Of a stretch of DNA of 7,861 nt, positions 1-7,237 are shown piece after piece. Position 1 is the stretch's first letter. Each line of letters opens with the position of its first letter. Below the pieces are notes generated by a model that saw only the letters and a program-made list of their open reading frames with translations, ran no database searches and was not told the DNA's origin. Source of the DNA: JADFOB01 sp964651325 (GTDB lineage: Bacteria > Planctomycetota > Phycisphaerae > UBA1845); contig CAZYXP010000180.1 of the NCBI GenBank assembly GCA_964651325.1, positions 1 through 7,861 of the forward strand. Reading direction: 5' to 3'. Both the position numbers and the translations under genes were made by a program.

Positions 1-823
1 GGCAATCGAGCGTCGCGTCGCAGGTTTCCGAGCCGTCGCAAAACAGGCCGTTGTCGCAGTTGGCGTCGTTGGCGGCGTGAACCACCACGTTGAGCACCTC
101 GTCGCAGGAATCATCGGTGCAGGCTACGCCGTCGGTAAGCACCGGAGGCGTCCCCGCCTGGCATGCGTTGGCCACGCAGGATTCAGCACCGTTGCAGAAC
201 AGGCCGTCGTCACAATGACTGTTGTTGAAGCACTGAGCAACGGTCACGGCCACTTGGCCAAAATCAATCTGGGCGGCGCTTAGGTTTCCGAACGTGTTGC
301 AGATGGCCGTGCCGAACAACAGCGACGCGGGATCGGCCGATTGCATGGTGGAGAGACCATTGGCGTTGGCCTGCATCTGCACGATGGCCACCCTCACCCA
401 ATTGGGCGCCAGGCCCACTTGATCGCTGCACGGCGGACTGGCGGCCGGATGAGAGCCGCCGAGGTTGTCGATCAGCCCTGTGACATTGTCGATCGTGCCG
501 GTGTTCAGGGCGGATACGTTAAACAGCGCCGCGTGCGTGATGCTCTGTGCGGTCGCCACGGCTTGGTTGAACGTGACATCGACCGTCACGGACGAGAAGC
601 CGGTCGTCTGCGTCGTCTGCGCCCATAGCTCGAGGAAGAACGTTTCGCCGGGCGTGTAGTCTGTTTGCGAGGTGGGTAGCGTCGTCGCCTGATCCACCGC
701 GCTCGCACTGTTCAAAGTAACCACGCGGACGGTCGCAACCGTCTGCGCCTTAGCCACAATCGGGCACAGCGCGCACACGATCGTACTCGCCATCAGGATT
801 GTCATTGTCTTGCCAAACATCAT
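1..823 (-). CDS. Secreted protein with N-terminal cohesin-like domain and Cys-rich repeats (C-terminus beyond window)
   Basis: 274 codons are visible with no stop, so the gene runs off the left edge. The start is the first of two consecutive ATGs, preceded by AGGGAG with a short spacer. Residues 1-26 form a signal peptide: Lys5, a hydrophobic stretch, then AKA|Q, a good signal peptidase I site. Residues about 30-195 form an all-beta domain that resembles cohesin-like modules and is clearly paralogous to the C-terminal domain of the neighbouring protease. Shared landmarks are an F-F-L-E-L-W-A strand, V-D-V-T-F, N-W-V-R-V-A, N-T-F-G and I-D-F-G-Q-V. From residue 198 a Cys-rich repeat begins (C-D-D-G-L-F-C-N-G-A-E-S-C), and a second copy begins near residue 256. 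The first copy lacks two cysteines that are present in the protease's copy (Leu229 and Val247 stand in their place). The gene lies 75 bp downstream of the protease on the same strand and is probably cotranscribed. No enzymatic domain is visible. A binding or structural extracellular role is inference; what follows the repeats is unseen. Confidence 0.88.
   Translation of the reverse strand, partial: MMFGKTMTILMASTIVCALCPIVAKAQTVATVRVVTLNSASAVDQATTLPTSQTDYTPGETFFLELWAQTTQTTGFSSVTVDVTFNQAVATAQSITHAALFNVSALNTGTIDNVTGLIDNLGGSHPAASPPCSDQVGLAPNWVRVAIVQMQANANGLSTMQSADPASLLFGTAICNTFGNLSAAQIDFGQVAVTVAQCFNNSHCDDGLFCNGAESCVANACQAGTPPVLTDGVACTDDSCDEVLNVVVHAANDANCDNGLFCDGSETCDATLDC
2..214 (-). repeat. Cys-rich repeat unit, copy in the downstream secreted protein
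   Basis: This encodes residues 204-274: two C-D-(D/N)-G-L-F-C-(N/D)-G-x-E-(S/T)-C units joined by a C-T-D-D-x-C linker. It aligns with 1778-1993 with a single one-codon gap. In the last 23 codons (N-D-A-N-C... to ...L-D-C) only two residues differ between the two copies, and DNA runs such as AACAGGCCGTTGTC are identical. Confidence 0.85.
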
Positions 824-860
824 TCGTGCTCCCTTTTGCAACGATTCGCACCGCTTTCTC

Positions 861-872
861 TGTCGATCGACA
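861..872. repeat. Perfect 12-bp palindrome between the two secreted-protein genes
   Basis: TGTCGATCGACA is its own reverse complement and sits mid-way in the 75-bp gap between the protease stop (899) and the next start (823). It could be an operator half-site pair or chance. There is no T-run to make it a terminator, which is consistent with read-through between the two genes. Confidence 0.35.
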
Positions 873-898
873 AGTCGGTGATACGATCCCTGTTCGCT

Positions 899-3800
899 CT
901 ACGGACGCAGGTGTGCGGCGTTTTTCCTCAGTCCGTGCCGCACTGCGTCCGATTGTTGAACCTTGATCAAAACCTCTCCAAAATCGATAAGCGATGGATC
1001 TACATCGCCAAACGTATCAAACATAGCCACACCGTAGGGTCGCTCAGCCGCCTGAGCCGTCACCGTCGTGCGGCCAAGCCGCGTCGCATGCATCCGCAAG
1101 GTGGCCACGCGCACCCACTGGGACGTCAACCCGAGCGACGCCTCGCCAAGCGGCGCACAACCGCCCAGTGAAAGCACCTCGCCACTCGCCCCTTGGCTCA
1201 TGCCGCTTGCCAGCGTCGAAAACGACGCACTCGGTATGATCTGATCGACGACCAACGAGTTTGGATCGAAGACAACATCCACGTACACCGCCGCCAGTCC
1301 TCCGGCTGCTTGCTGCGGCACATCGGGATTGGCCCAAACCTCTACAAACAGCGACTGATCAACCGGCGTCGAGGGTAAGGACTTCCTCAGACCATCGGCG
1401 AAGTCGCTGTCCGCGGGCTGATCGATAATAACAAGGCGTACCGCCACGCCGTTCACCGCGCCGCTCCCGGCGCCGGTGCCGCCACCTGGAGCCGCGCCGG
1501 ATCCGGCGCAGGTCGGGCAATCGGCACAGGCGAGCCCAAAGCAACCCACGTAGGCCGCATAATCTCCCGTCCCCACGCAGCCATCGATCTGATCAAAATC
1601 GGATGCCAGGCATGGATCGCCCGGCGCATAACAAGCACCGAAACACGCGGCGAACAGCGAGAAATCTCCAGTCCCCATCACGCCACTACCATCAAGATCG
1701 AACAAGCACAAATCACACGTGCCCGACGCCTCGACACAATGCTCACACGAAGCCGCACACGGCGCGGCGCTGGATTGGCAGTCCAAAATGGCGTCGCAGG
1801 TCTCCGCCCCATCACAAAACAGGCCGTTGTCACAGTTGGCATCATTGACGACATGATCGCAAGTATCGGCAGCCTCGTTGCAGGCATCATCCGTACATCC
1901 GACGCCGTCGTTGCAGTTGGGCGCTACGCCCAATTGGCAAACGCCAAACCCGTCGCACGATTCGACGCCGTCGCAGAATAACGCGTTATCGCAAGCCGCG
2001 TCGGTCGTACACTGACACGCCGGGCATGGGCCGCCGCAGTCGATCCGGGCCTCGCCCTGATTGAGCACGCCATCGCTGCACGTGGCCGTGACGGTGTTGG
2101 TACCAACGATTTGAATGTCGTCGAGGTTCCACCCGCAGTATTGGAATGAGAAATCCGTCGTCCCCAAGGTCCAGCGGAGGAAGACCGTCGGCTGATTGTC
2201 CGCGATGGCCGAAATATCGAATTCTTGGAACACCCAGGACGTGTCCGCAACCTCCGCCGTGTTTTGCCAAAGCGTGGTCCAGGTCGTCCCATTGTTGCTG
2301 ACACGCACATACGCGTGGTCAAACGCCGGCTGCTCGACGCCAAGCCATCGCTGAAACGTGAGCTTGACGTTTGTCAGCCCGGTGCAATCCAGCGCGGTGG
2401 AGGTCACGTGTCGTTCGGAAAGATTGTTGGCGTAATCTCCGTTGAGGTTGTAGCCCAAGACGTTGTTGCCGCTGAACCCGCTTGTGGGATCAGGGCCGCC
2501 ATGCTGCCCCCCACCGCCGGTCGGCTGACCGAACGCCCATTGCCCTTGCAGGGTCCATCCGGGGTCCACGTCCATCGGAAAATCAAACGCGACGGCCGAC
2601 GTGGCAAAGGAATAACAAGCGCCAAAGTTGTCGTCCGTGGCAGGGTTGCCTTGTTCGTCCACAGCATCCACGGCGTAGAAGTAGGCCGTGCCCGAGTTAA
2701 GGCCGGATAGCGCGACCGTGTGCGAAGTCGTTGGCCCGGCCTCGGATTGCGAACTCGTGAGCGCCCCGCAGGAGGTGCCGTAGCGCACCGTGCCCGTGGC
2801 CAAGGTATTCGTGTTGAAGGATACGGTGGCTGTGTCCGCCCCGATGCCGGTAGTCTGCACGTTGCTGATTACCGGACCGACGCAATTCACACCGGCCGTG
2901 TCCGTCCTCGTGAGGTTCACCCCGCCCTGCCCGTCGTCGGCATCCACATAACTGGCCGTCACGCTATCTCCGTGGGCCACCAGCAGGACACCCGCGCTGT
3001 TGACTGTGTCCAGGGCGATCGAACCGCGAAAGTCGGCCGTATCGGCGGCCGTCTCGGTCAACAGAACCGTCTCCCCGCCCGGTTCGGACGTGGATGCCAC
3101 CGTCACCGTCACCGTTTCGACGGCGAAATTGTCGGTGTTCAGATCACAATCGATAACAGACACGCCAACGGTGGAACCGCAGCCGTATTGGCTAGCATCC
3201 AGCGCCACGGTTCCTTGCGAGGAACACGCCACCAGCAGCGGCGACGCGCAAAGCGAGAACGACTGCGGACCGCTGGGCACGTTGAATCCGCTGATTTCGA
3301 CGCGCCACGTCCCCGCTGCCGGGGCGTTCACGACGACCTGCTCGATGTTGTTGATGTGATCCGCCTGCGATTGAATCGCCGGAGCACTGGGATTCAGTGG
3401 ATCCAACGTCCACGGAAAAAACTGCGTTGAACTGGGATCAAACACGCGTAGATCCAAATCGTTGACCAGTGAGGGGCTGACGTTGGGCGTGCCGGGGACA
3501 TCGTCCCACGCCAGCGTGAGTTTCAATTCGGGGTCGCCGGGGTTCACGGACACGAGAACCGAAAACGTTGCACCCTGGCTCACCTGATCCTCCAGAAAGT
3601 TGCCCGTGCGCATGAAATCAACTGTACGCTTGATCCGCAGGGAGCCGTACCCCGATTGGTAGTCCGGCCCGGTATTGAGGATGTCTTGGGCGTTGTGTAC
3701 GAGCAATGCCTTGAGCGTCGAATTCCTGAAATCCGGCCGGGCCGGAAACTGCACGCGAAAATCTTCCAGCAGCAGCGCCGCCAGCCCGGTCGCCGTAGGC

Positions 3801-5299
3801 GTCGCCATCGACGTGCCGCATTTGACGGCATAGGCCGTGTCCCCGCTGGAAGAGCAGGATGTCACGCCGAAATCGCCGTTGGATTGACACCCCGGGCCCG
3901 AGACATCCGGCTTGATCCGGCCGTCGTCGACCGGCCCCCAACTGCTGAACGAGGTCATCGAGTCGTTGTTGGAGTTCAACGCGCCGATGGTTATGTGGTT
4001 TTTCGCCCCCGACGGCGGGGCCGTGCTGTAGTAATCGCCAAAGCCCTCGATGTCGCAGGTCGAGCCCTGCCGCTCGTTGCCATTGGCCCAAAGCACGCGG
4101 AAGGGCGCGCCCAGACTGCCTCCAACGATCGCATCGATCAAGGCGGCCGTCACGCCGTAGTCACCCTGAATCGAACAGGGAAATCCGTTGGGCTCGGTGT
4201 TGGTTCCGATGGAATTGTTGGAGAGATCGGCGCCGAACATGTTGATCGCCTGCGTATAGTCCGATTCCAGATCCCCCGGATTGCTGTAGAGAAAGATACC
4301 CGAGCCGTCGGATTGAAAACCGTAGCTCAGCAACGTCGTGCCCGGCGCCATCCCCTGAAACGATGCGTTCGCAACGCCCGCTCCGCCGATCGTTCCCGCG
4401 ACATGCGTCGAGTGGTCAGAAAGGGCGGAGCCGTCATGCGTGGTCAACCGGCCTTGGAAATCGACGTGTGTGCTTCGCGCGGTTCCGCCGTCATAAACGA
4501 GAACCGTCACGCCGCTGCCGTCCAGATTGTACGGCGCTGCCTGAACCTGATCGGCTTCGGTGATGACGCTGTTGCTGTTGTTTGATTCGCTCATACGCGG
4601 CAGCGGCCATTCGATCCATTGCACCGCGTCCTCATCCGCCAATGCCTCCACGTTGGCCAGCGGCAATTCAATCACCAGTCCGTTGATGGATTCCAATTCG
4701 TCGCGGATCACCGCTCCATGCCGCGCGACCGCGTTGGCGGCCTCGATGTTCAGCGAGACATCCGTGTGAAACAAAACGTACAAGCCCACAATGTCGCCCT
4801 GCGCAGGGTCTGGAACGGCCACGACCCAATGGGGCACGGTGCCGGCGGTGATCTTCGGATCCAACTTCCACGTTCGCTGAATGGGCTGCATGTCCACCAG
4901 CGTGGGCGTTGCCGCCACGGCCGGCGCATCGACCACCCCGCCGCCGGAAAAGCATGCGAAGTAGGCATTGCCGCCCAGATACTTCAGCAGCTGTACCCCT
5001 TTACTCTTAAGCTGCTTCCGAGTGGCCGCGTCAACGGGTGCATGGAATTGAACAACCACATGCCGCTTGTCGGATCGTCCGGCCAGGTCGTGCACGGCCG
5101 CAGTGAGATTCGTGGTCGCTCGGGCGATCCCACCGACGTCCGCGTTCCGCCATGGGATTTCCCCACGCCCCGTTGGCGATCCAAAGGCCAACGCAGCCGC
5201 CACGCAAACCCACACGCCGTACGCGTGGACCCGAGCCAATCTACGGTTCGAACCAACGCCCGCGCGATTAGCAGCTCTTGTTTTCATGGATTCCCCCAT
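899..5299 (-). CDS. Secreted modular subtilisin-like (S8, KP-43-like) serine protease with MAM-like, Cys-rich, dockerin-like and cohesin-like modules
   Basis: Numbering is for the 1466-aa form from the ATG at 5299, which has AGGGAG 3 nt upstream. ATG 5287 (four residues shorter) is an alternative; an in-frame TTG at 5392 adds 31 residues that do not look like a signal. A basic N-terminus and a hydrophobic segment (about 24-42) indicate export. Residues about 79-119 and 169-230 look like two propeptide-like modules. The catalytic domain spans about 257-564: Asp270 (V-Y-D-G-G), His296 (H-S-T-H-V-A-G-T), oxyanion Asn408 (A-N-G-N-E), Ser497 (G-T-S-M-A-T-P). A jelly-roll follows to about 689 with L-V-N-D-L-D-L, as in KP-43-type subtilases. 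Next come a beta domain (690-805), an FN3-like domain (806-900), a MAM/jelly-roll-like domain (904-1067), Cys-rich repeats (1073-1198), a dockerin-like pair (1200-1255), a Gly/Ala linker and a cohesin-like domain (1286-1447) with a short basic tail. Protease activity is well supported by the motifs. Substrate is unknown, and the binding roles of the C-terminal modules are inferred. Confidence 0.93.
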   Translation of the reverse strand: MGESMKTRAANRAGVGSNRRLARVHAYGVWVCVAAALAFGSPTGRGEIPWRNADVGGIARATTNLTAAVHDLAGRSDKRHVVVQFHAPVDAATRKQLKSKGVQLLKYLGGNAYFACFSGGGVVDAPAVAATPTLVDMQPIQRTWKLDPKITAGTVPHWVVAVPDPAQGDIVGLYVLFHTDVSLNIEAANAVARHGAVIRDELESINGLVIELPLANVEALADEDAVQWIEWPLPRMSESNNSNSVITEADQVQAAPYNLDGSGVTVLVYDGGTARSTHVDFQGRLTTHDGSALSDHSTHVAGTIGGAGVANASFQGMAPGTTLLSYGFQSDGSGIFLYSNPGDLESDYTQAINMFGADLSNNSIGTNTEPNGFPCSIQGDYGVTAALIDAIVGGSLGAPFRVLWANGNERQGSTCDIEGFGDYYSTAPPSGAKNHITIGALNSNNDSMTSFSSWGPVDDGRIKPDVSGPGCQSNGDFGVTSCSSSGDTAYAVKCGTSMATPTATGLAALLLEDFRVQFPARPDFRNSTLKALLVHNAQDILNTGPDYQSGYGSLRIKRTVDFMRTGNFLEDQVSQGATFSVLVSVNPGDPELKLTLAWDDVPGTPNVSPSLVNDLDLRVFDPSSTQFFPWTLDPLNPSAPAIQSQADHINNIEQVVVNAPAAGTWRVEISGFNVPSGPQSFSLCASPLLVACSSQGTVALDASQYGCGSTVGVSVIDCDLNTDNFAVETVTVTVASTSEPGGETVLLTETAADTADFRGSIALDTVNSAGVLLVAHGDSVTASYVDADDGQGGVNLTRTDTAGVNCVGPVISNVQTTGIGADTATVSFNTNTLATGTVRYGTSCGALTSSQSEAGPTTSHTVALSGLNSGTAYFYAVDAVDEQGNPATDDNFGACYSFATSAVAFDFPMDVDPGWTLQGQWAFGQPTGGGGQHGGPDPTSGFSGNNVLGYNLNGDYANNLSERHVTSTALDCTGLTNVKLTFQRWLGVEQPAFDHAYVRVSNNGTTWTTLWQNTAEVADTSWVFQEFDISAIADNQPTVFLRWTLGTTDFSFQYCGWNLDDIQIVGTNTVTATCSDGVLNQGEARIDCGGPCPACQCTTDAACDNALFCDGVESCDGFGVCQLGVAPNCNDGVGCTDDACNEAADTCDHVVNDANCDNGLFCDGAETCDAILDCQSSAAPCAASCEHCVEASGTCDLCLFDLDGSGVMGTGDFSLFAACFGACYAPGDPCLASDFDQIDGCVGTGDYAAYVGCFGLACADCPTCAGSGAAPGGGTGAGSGAVNGVAVRLVIIDQPADSDFADGLRKSLPSTPVDQSLFVEVWANPDVPQQAAGGLAAVYVDVVFDPNSLVVDQIIPSASFSTLASGMSQGASGEVLSLGGCAPLGEASLGLTSQWVRVATLRMHATRLGRTTVTAQAAERPYGVAMFDTFGDVDPSLIDFGEVLIKVQQSDAVRHGLRKNAAHLRP
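1778..1993 (-). repeat. Cys-rich repeat unit, copy in the protease
   Basis: This encodes residues 1103-1174 of the protease, with the same two-unit arrangement as 2-214 and with all cysteines retained. It lies between the MAM-like domain and the dockerin-like segment. The repeat type is common in large secreted planctomycete and myxobacterial proteins. Confidence 0.85.
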
Positions 5300-5630
5300 G
5301 GACTCCCTTTCAATGCGCCTCGAGTGGCCCCCGCCCGCAATGCAACACTTCAGATCACCCGCGCACCAATGCGCCGCGACCCATCCGCTCAATTGATCCT
5401 AGTGGCCTTAAGCCTCGGATTCTTGTAATCCGCCCCCCAACCCCGCAATACCCATAATCATGCCGCATGTTAGTCGAAGAGCAGGAATTATCAGGACACC
5501 TTAGAAAACGCTTAGAACCAAAACGTGGAATCGTCCGAAACCTGCACCGTACGCATCTTGCCAGCTTGTCCGCTGCCGCGCCTGCGGCCGATAACTGGAA
5601 ACGGTAGGGCTGACCCTCCCGCTACTGGGC
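5300..5630. other. 331-bp intergenic region upstream of the protease gene
   Basis: No credible gene is seen here. It holds the hairpin just after the dehydrogenase stop (5602-5621). A second perfect 6-bp inverted repeat with a 5-nt loop lies at 5416-5432 (CGGATT and AATCCG). A GATAAT match on the minus strand at 5492-5487 could be a -10 box for the protease gene; it would leave a leader of about 180 nt, and its -35 is poor. A CTTAGAA heptamer occurs twice (5500-5506, 5511-5517). The AT-richer stretch at 5420-5525 is the likeliest promoter area. Confidence 0.45.
5602..5621 (-). terminator. Candidate hairpin terminator after the nucleotide-sugar dehydrogenase
   Basis: Ten bases past the TAA stop (5633-5631) there is an inverted repeat with 8-nt arms (5602-5609 and 5614-5621), one mismatch and a 4-nt loop. 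The stem is GC-rich. On the minus strand it is followed only by a short TTT, so it may be a weak intrinsic terminator or a 3'-end stabiliser. Confidence 0.4.
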
Positions 5631-7028
5631 TTACGCCCGGAAGATCTTCTTGCGGCCGTGTTTGACCGCCACAGTAGCGTTTCGAGTATCGACGATCAGC
5701 CGCGCGTGGCGGACGATCCAGTCGTAGTCGTACGCGCTGTGATCCGTTGCGATCACCACGCAATCGTAAGCGGCGAACGACTTTTCGGTGAGCTTTTTGC
5801 TCTTCATACCCAGGTTGTGTTCGCGCTGAACCGGCGTCTTCGGCACATGGGGATCGTTGTAATCGACCTTGGCGCCGCGCGCCCGCAGCATTTCGATCAA
5901 CTCGATCGAGGGGGACTCGCGAATATCGTCCACGTCTTTTTTATACGCCAGCCCAAGCACGAGCATCTTCGATCCGTTGATGGCCTTCTTCTTCGAGTTC
6001 AGCGCCTCGGCGACCTTTTCGAGCACGTATTCGGGCATGGCCGTGTTGATCTCACCGGCCAGCTCGATAAACCGCGTACTCAGCCCGTGCTGTCGAGCCT
6101 TCCACGTAAGGTAAAACGGATCGATCGGGATGCAGTGCCCGCCCAAGCCCGGCCCGGGATAAAACGGTTTAAAGCCAAACGGCTTGGTGGCCGCGGCGCG
6201 AACCACCTCAAAAACATCGATTCCCAGGCGATCAAAGAGCATCTTCAACTCGTTGATCAACGCGATGTTCACCGATCGGTAGACGTTTTCCAGAATCTTG
6301 CAGGCTTCCGCCACTTCGCAACTGGACACCGGAACGACCTCCGTCACGGCTGCGCCATACAACGCCCCCGCGACCTGCGCGCTGACCTTGCCGATCGCGC
6401 CAACGACTTTCGGTATGGTCTCGGTGCTGAAGTCCTTGCGGCCGGGATCTTCGCGCTCCGGTGAATACGCCAGGAAGAAATCCCGCTCGACCCGCAAGCC
6501 AGCGGACTCCAAGATGGGTTGAAGCAGCTCGCGCGTGGTGCCCGGATAGGTTGTGCTTTCCAGCACAATCAGTTGGCCGCGTTTGATATGGCCGGCAATC
6601 AGATCAGCCGTACGCTCGACAAAACGCATGTCCGGATCGCGCGACGCGGTAAGCGGCGTGGGGACGCAGATAATCAACGCATCACACTCGCCGAGAATCT
6701 TCGGGTCGTCCGAGGCCAATAGCTGATCCCCGTTGACCAGACCGCGAATCAACGACGACGGAATATGTTTGATGTAGCTAACGCCGGCGTTGAGCTTGCG
6801 CACCTTCTCCGAGTCGACATCGAACCCGACACATCGGAACCCCGCGCCGCAAAACGTCCGCGCAAGCGGCAAACCGACATACCCCATGCCGATGATCCCC
6901 ACCCGCGCCGTGCGCTGCTCGATAGCCTCGTTCCACTGATCCCAGGTTAGCAGAGGTCGGCGAATCGGGCGACTCGTACGCTTCGGAGTCCGAGGCATCG
7001 TTTTCCCTTCTCCAGTCGTGCGGCTCAT
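5631..7028 (-). CDS. wbpA: Nucleotide-sugar dehydrogenase, UDP-N-acetylglucosamine 6-dehydrogenase (WbpA-like)
   Basis: This 465-aa cytoplasmic enzyme is predicted to oxidise C6 of a UDP-hexosamine twice, using NAD+, to give a uronic acid for surface polysaccharide. The Rossmann motif G-M-G-Y-V-G is at 47-52. Glu157 lies in E-S-T-T-Y-P-G-T-T. Y-S-P-E-R-E-D-P-G follows near 188-196. Lys244 and Asn248 lie in A-C-K-I-L-E-N, and the catalytic Cys299 in G-L-G-G-H-C-I-P-I-D-P-F-Y. The C-terminal UDP-binding domain starts near 354 (L-V-L-G-L-A-Y-K-K-D). The P-E-R-E-D-P-G and H-C-I-P-I-D-P-F-Y context is typical of the WbpA group rather than plain UDP-glucose dehydrogenases, but exact substrate is inferred. 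The chosen ATG at 7028 has a perfect AGGAGG 7 nt upstream. A second ATG at 6998, with GAAGGG upstream, would give 455 aa. The N-terminal 40 residues are longer than in most relatives and rich in Arg/Lys. The gene diverges from the aminotransferase gene, a frequent partner in such pathways. Confidence 0.95.
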   Translation of the reverse strand: MSRTTGEGKTMPRTPKRTSRPIRRPLLTWDQWNEAIEQRTARVGIIGMGYVGLPLARTFCGAGFRCVGFDVDSEKVRKLNAGVSYIKHIPSSLIRGLVNGDQLLASDDPKILGECDALIICVPTPLTASRDPDMRFVERTADLIAGHIKRGQLIVLESTTYPGTTRELLQPILESAGLRVERDFFLAYSPEREDPGRKDFSTETIPKVVGAIGKVSAQVAGALYGAAVTEVVPVSSCEVAEACKILENVYRSVNIALINELKMLFDRLGIDVFEVVRAAATKPFGFKPFYPGPGLGGHCIPIDPFYLTWKARQHGLSTRFIELAGEINTAMPEYVLEKVAEALNSKKKAINGSKMLVLGLAYKKDVDDIRESPSIELIEMLRARGAKVDYNDPHVPKTPVQREHNLGMKSKKLTEKSFAAYDCVVIATDHSAYDYDWIVRHARLIVDTRNATVAVKHGRKKIFRA

Positions 7029-7035
7029 CGGCGAG

Positions 7036-7041
7036 CCTCCT
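7036..7041 (-). promoter_or_regulatory. Ribosome binding site AGGAGG for the nucleotide-sugar dehydrogenase
   Basis: Read on the minus strand, AGGAGG is followed by seven bases and then ATG (7028-7026). It favours the 465-aa form over the start 30 nt further in at 6998, which has its own purine-rich GAAGGG six bases upstream. Confidence 0.7.
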
Positions 7042-7159
7042 GGCAGGCCCTTTGCGGGCGGATCTGACAAAAACTGAGTCCAATAAGCGAGCGACGTAAG
7101 CGAACCGCCACGCCGCCCCCGAGCGGATTCGCGGCGTTCCCGCCCCGAGCCGCCGATAC

Positions 7160-7165
7160 TATAAT
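7160..7165 (+). promoter_or_regulatory. Candidate -10 box for the aminotransferase gene
   Basis: A perfect TATAAT stands out in otherwise GC-rich DNA, 83 nt before the TTG start. At a 17-nt spacing the -35 position (7137-7142, TTCCCG) matches the consensus in only about three of six positions, so the promoter is plausible but not secure. Confidence 0.45.
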
Positions 7166-7230
7166 CACACTGGACAATTGAAGCCAATAACGCGCGAAAC
7201 GAACGAATCAGTAGGACCCCCTTTGGGGCC

Positions 7231-7237
7231 AGAGGAG
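7231..7237 (+). promoter_or_regulatory. Ribosome binding site deciding a TTG start
   Basis: AGAGGAG is complementary to the 3' end of 16S rRNA and lies 11 nt before the TTG at 7249. Because no other start codon is available in frame, this site together with the homology sets the start of the aminotransferase. Confidence 0.6.

Noticed and set aside
836..1171. 111-codon plus-strand open frame starting in the intergenic gap
   Set aside because: Mostly antisense to the cohesin-like domain and very Arg-rich, with no convincing ribosome binding site.
2720..3430. 236-codon plus-strand open frame
   Set aside because: Antisense shadow of the protease's middle beta domains; composition rich in Arg, Gly and His, and no known motif.
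3656..4585. 309-codon open frame on the plus strand, opposite the protease domain
   Set aside because: Arg-rich and low in recognisable motifs; antisense to a well-supported catalytic domain, as expected in GC-rich DNA.
5200..5299. Twin-arginine export signal in the protease N-terminus (S-N-R-R-L-A)
   Set aside because: The consensus S/T-R-R-x-F-L-K is not met, and S8 proteases are normally exported unfolded by Sec.
5300..5392. N-terminal extension of the protease from a TTG at 5392
   Set aside because: The added 31 residues do not look like a signal peptide; ATGs at 5299 and 5287 directly precede the basic-hydrophobic signal sequence.
4619..5428. 269-codon plus-strand open frame
   Set aside because: Antisense to the propeptide and signal region of the protease, with no coherent domain.
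5658..6464. 268-codon plus-strand open frame
   Set aside because: Antisense to the catalytic and C-terminal domains of the sugar dehydrogenase, with His/Arg-rich low-quality sequence.
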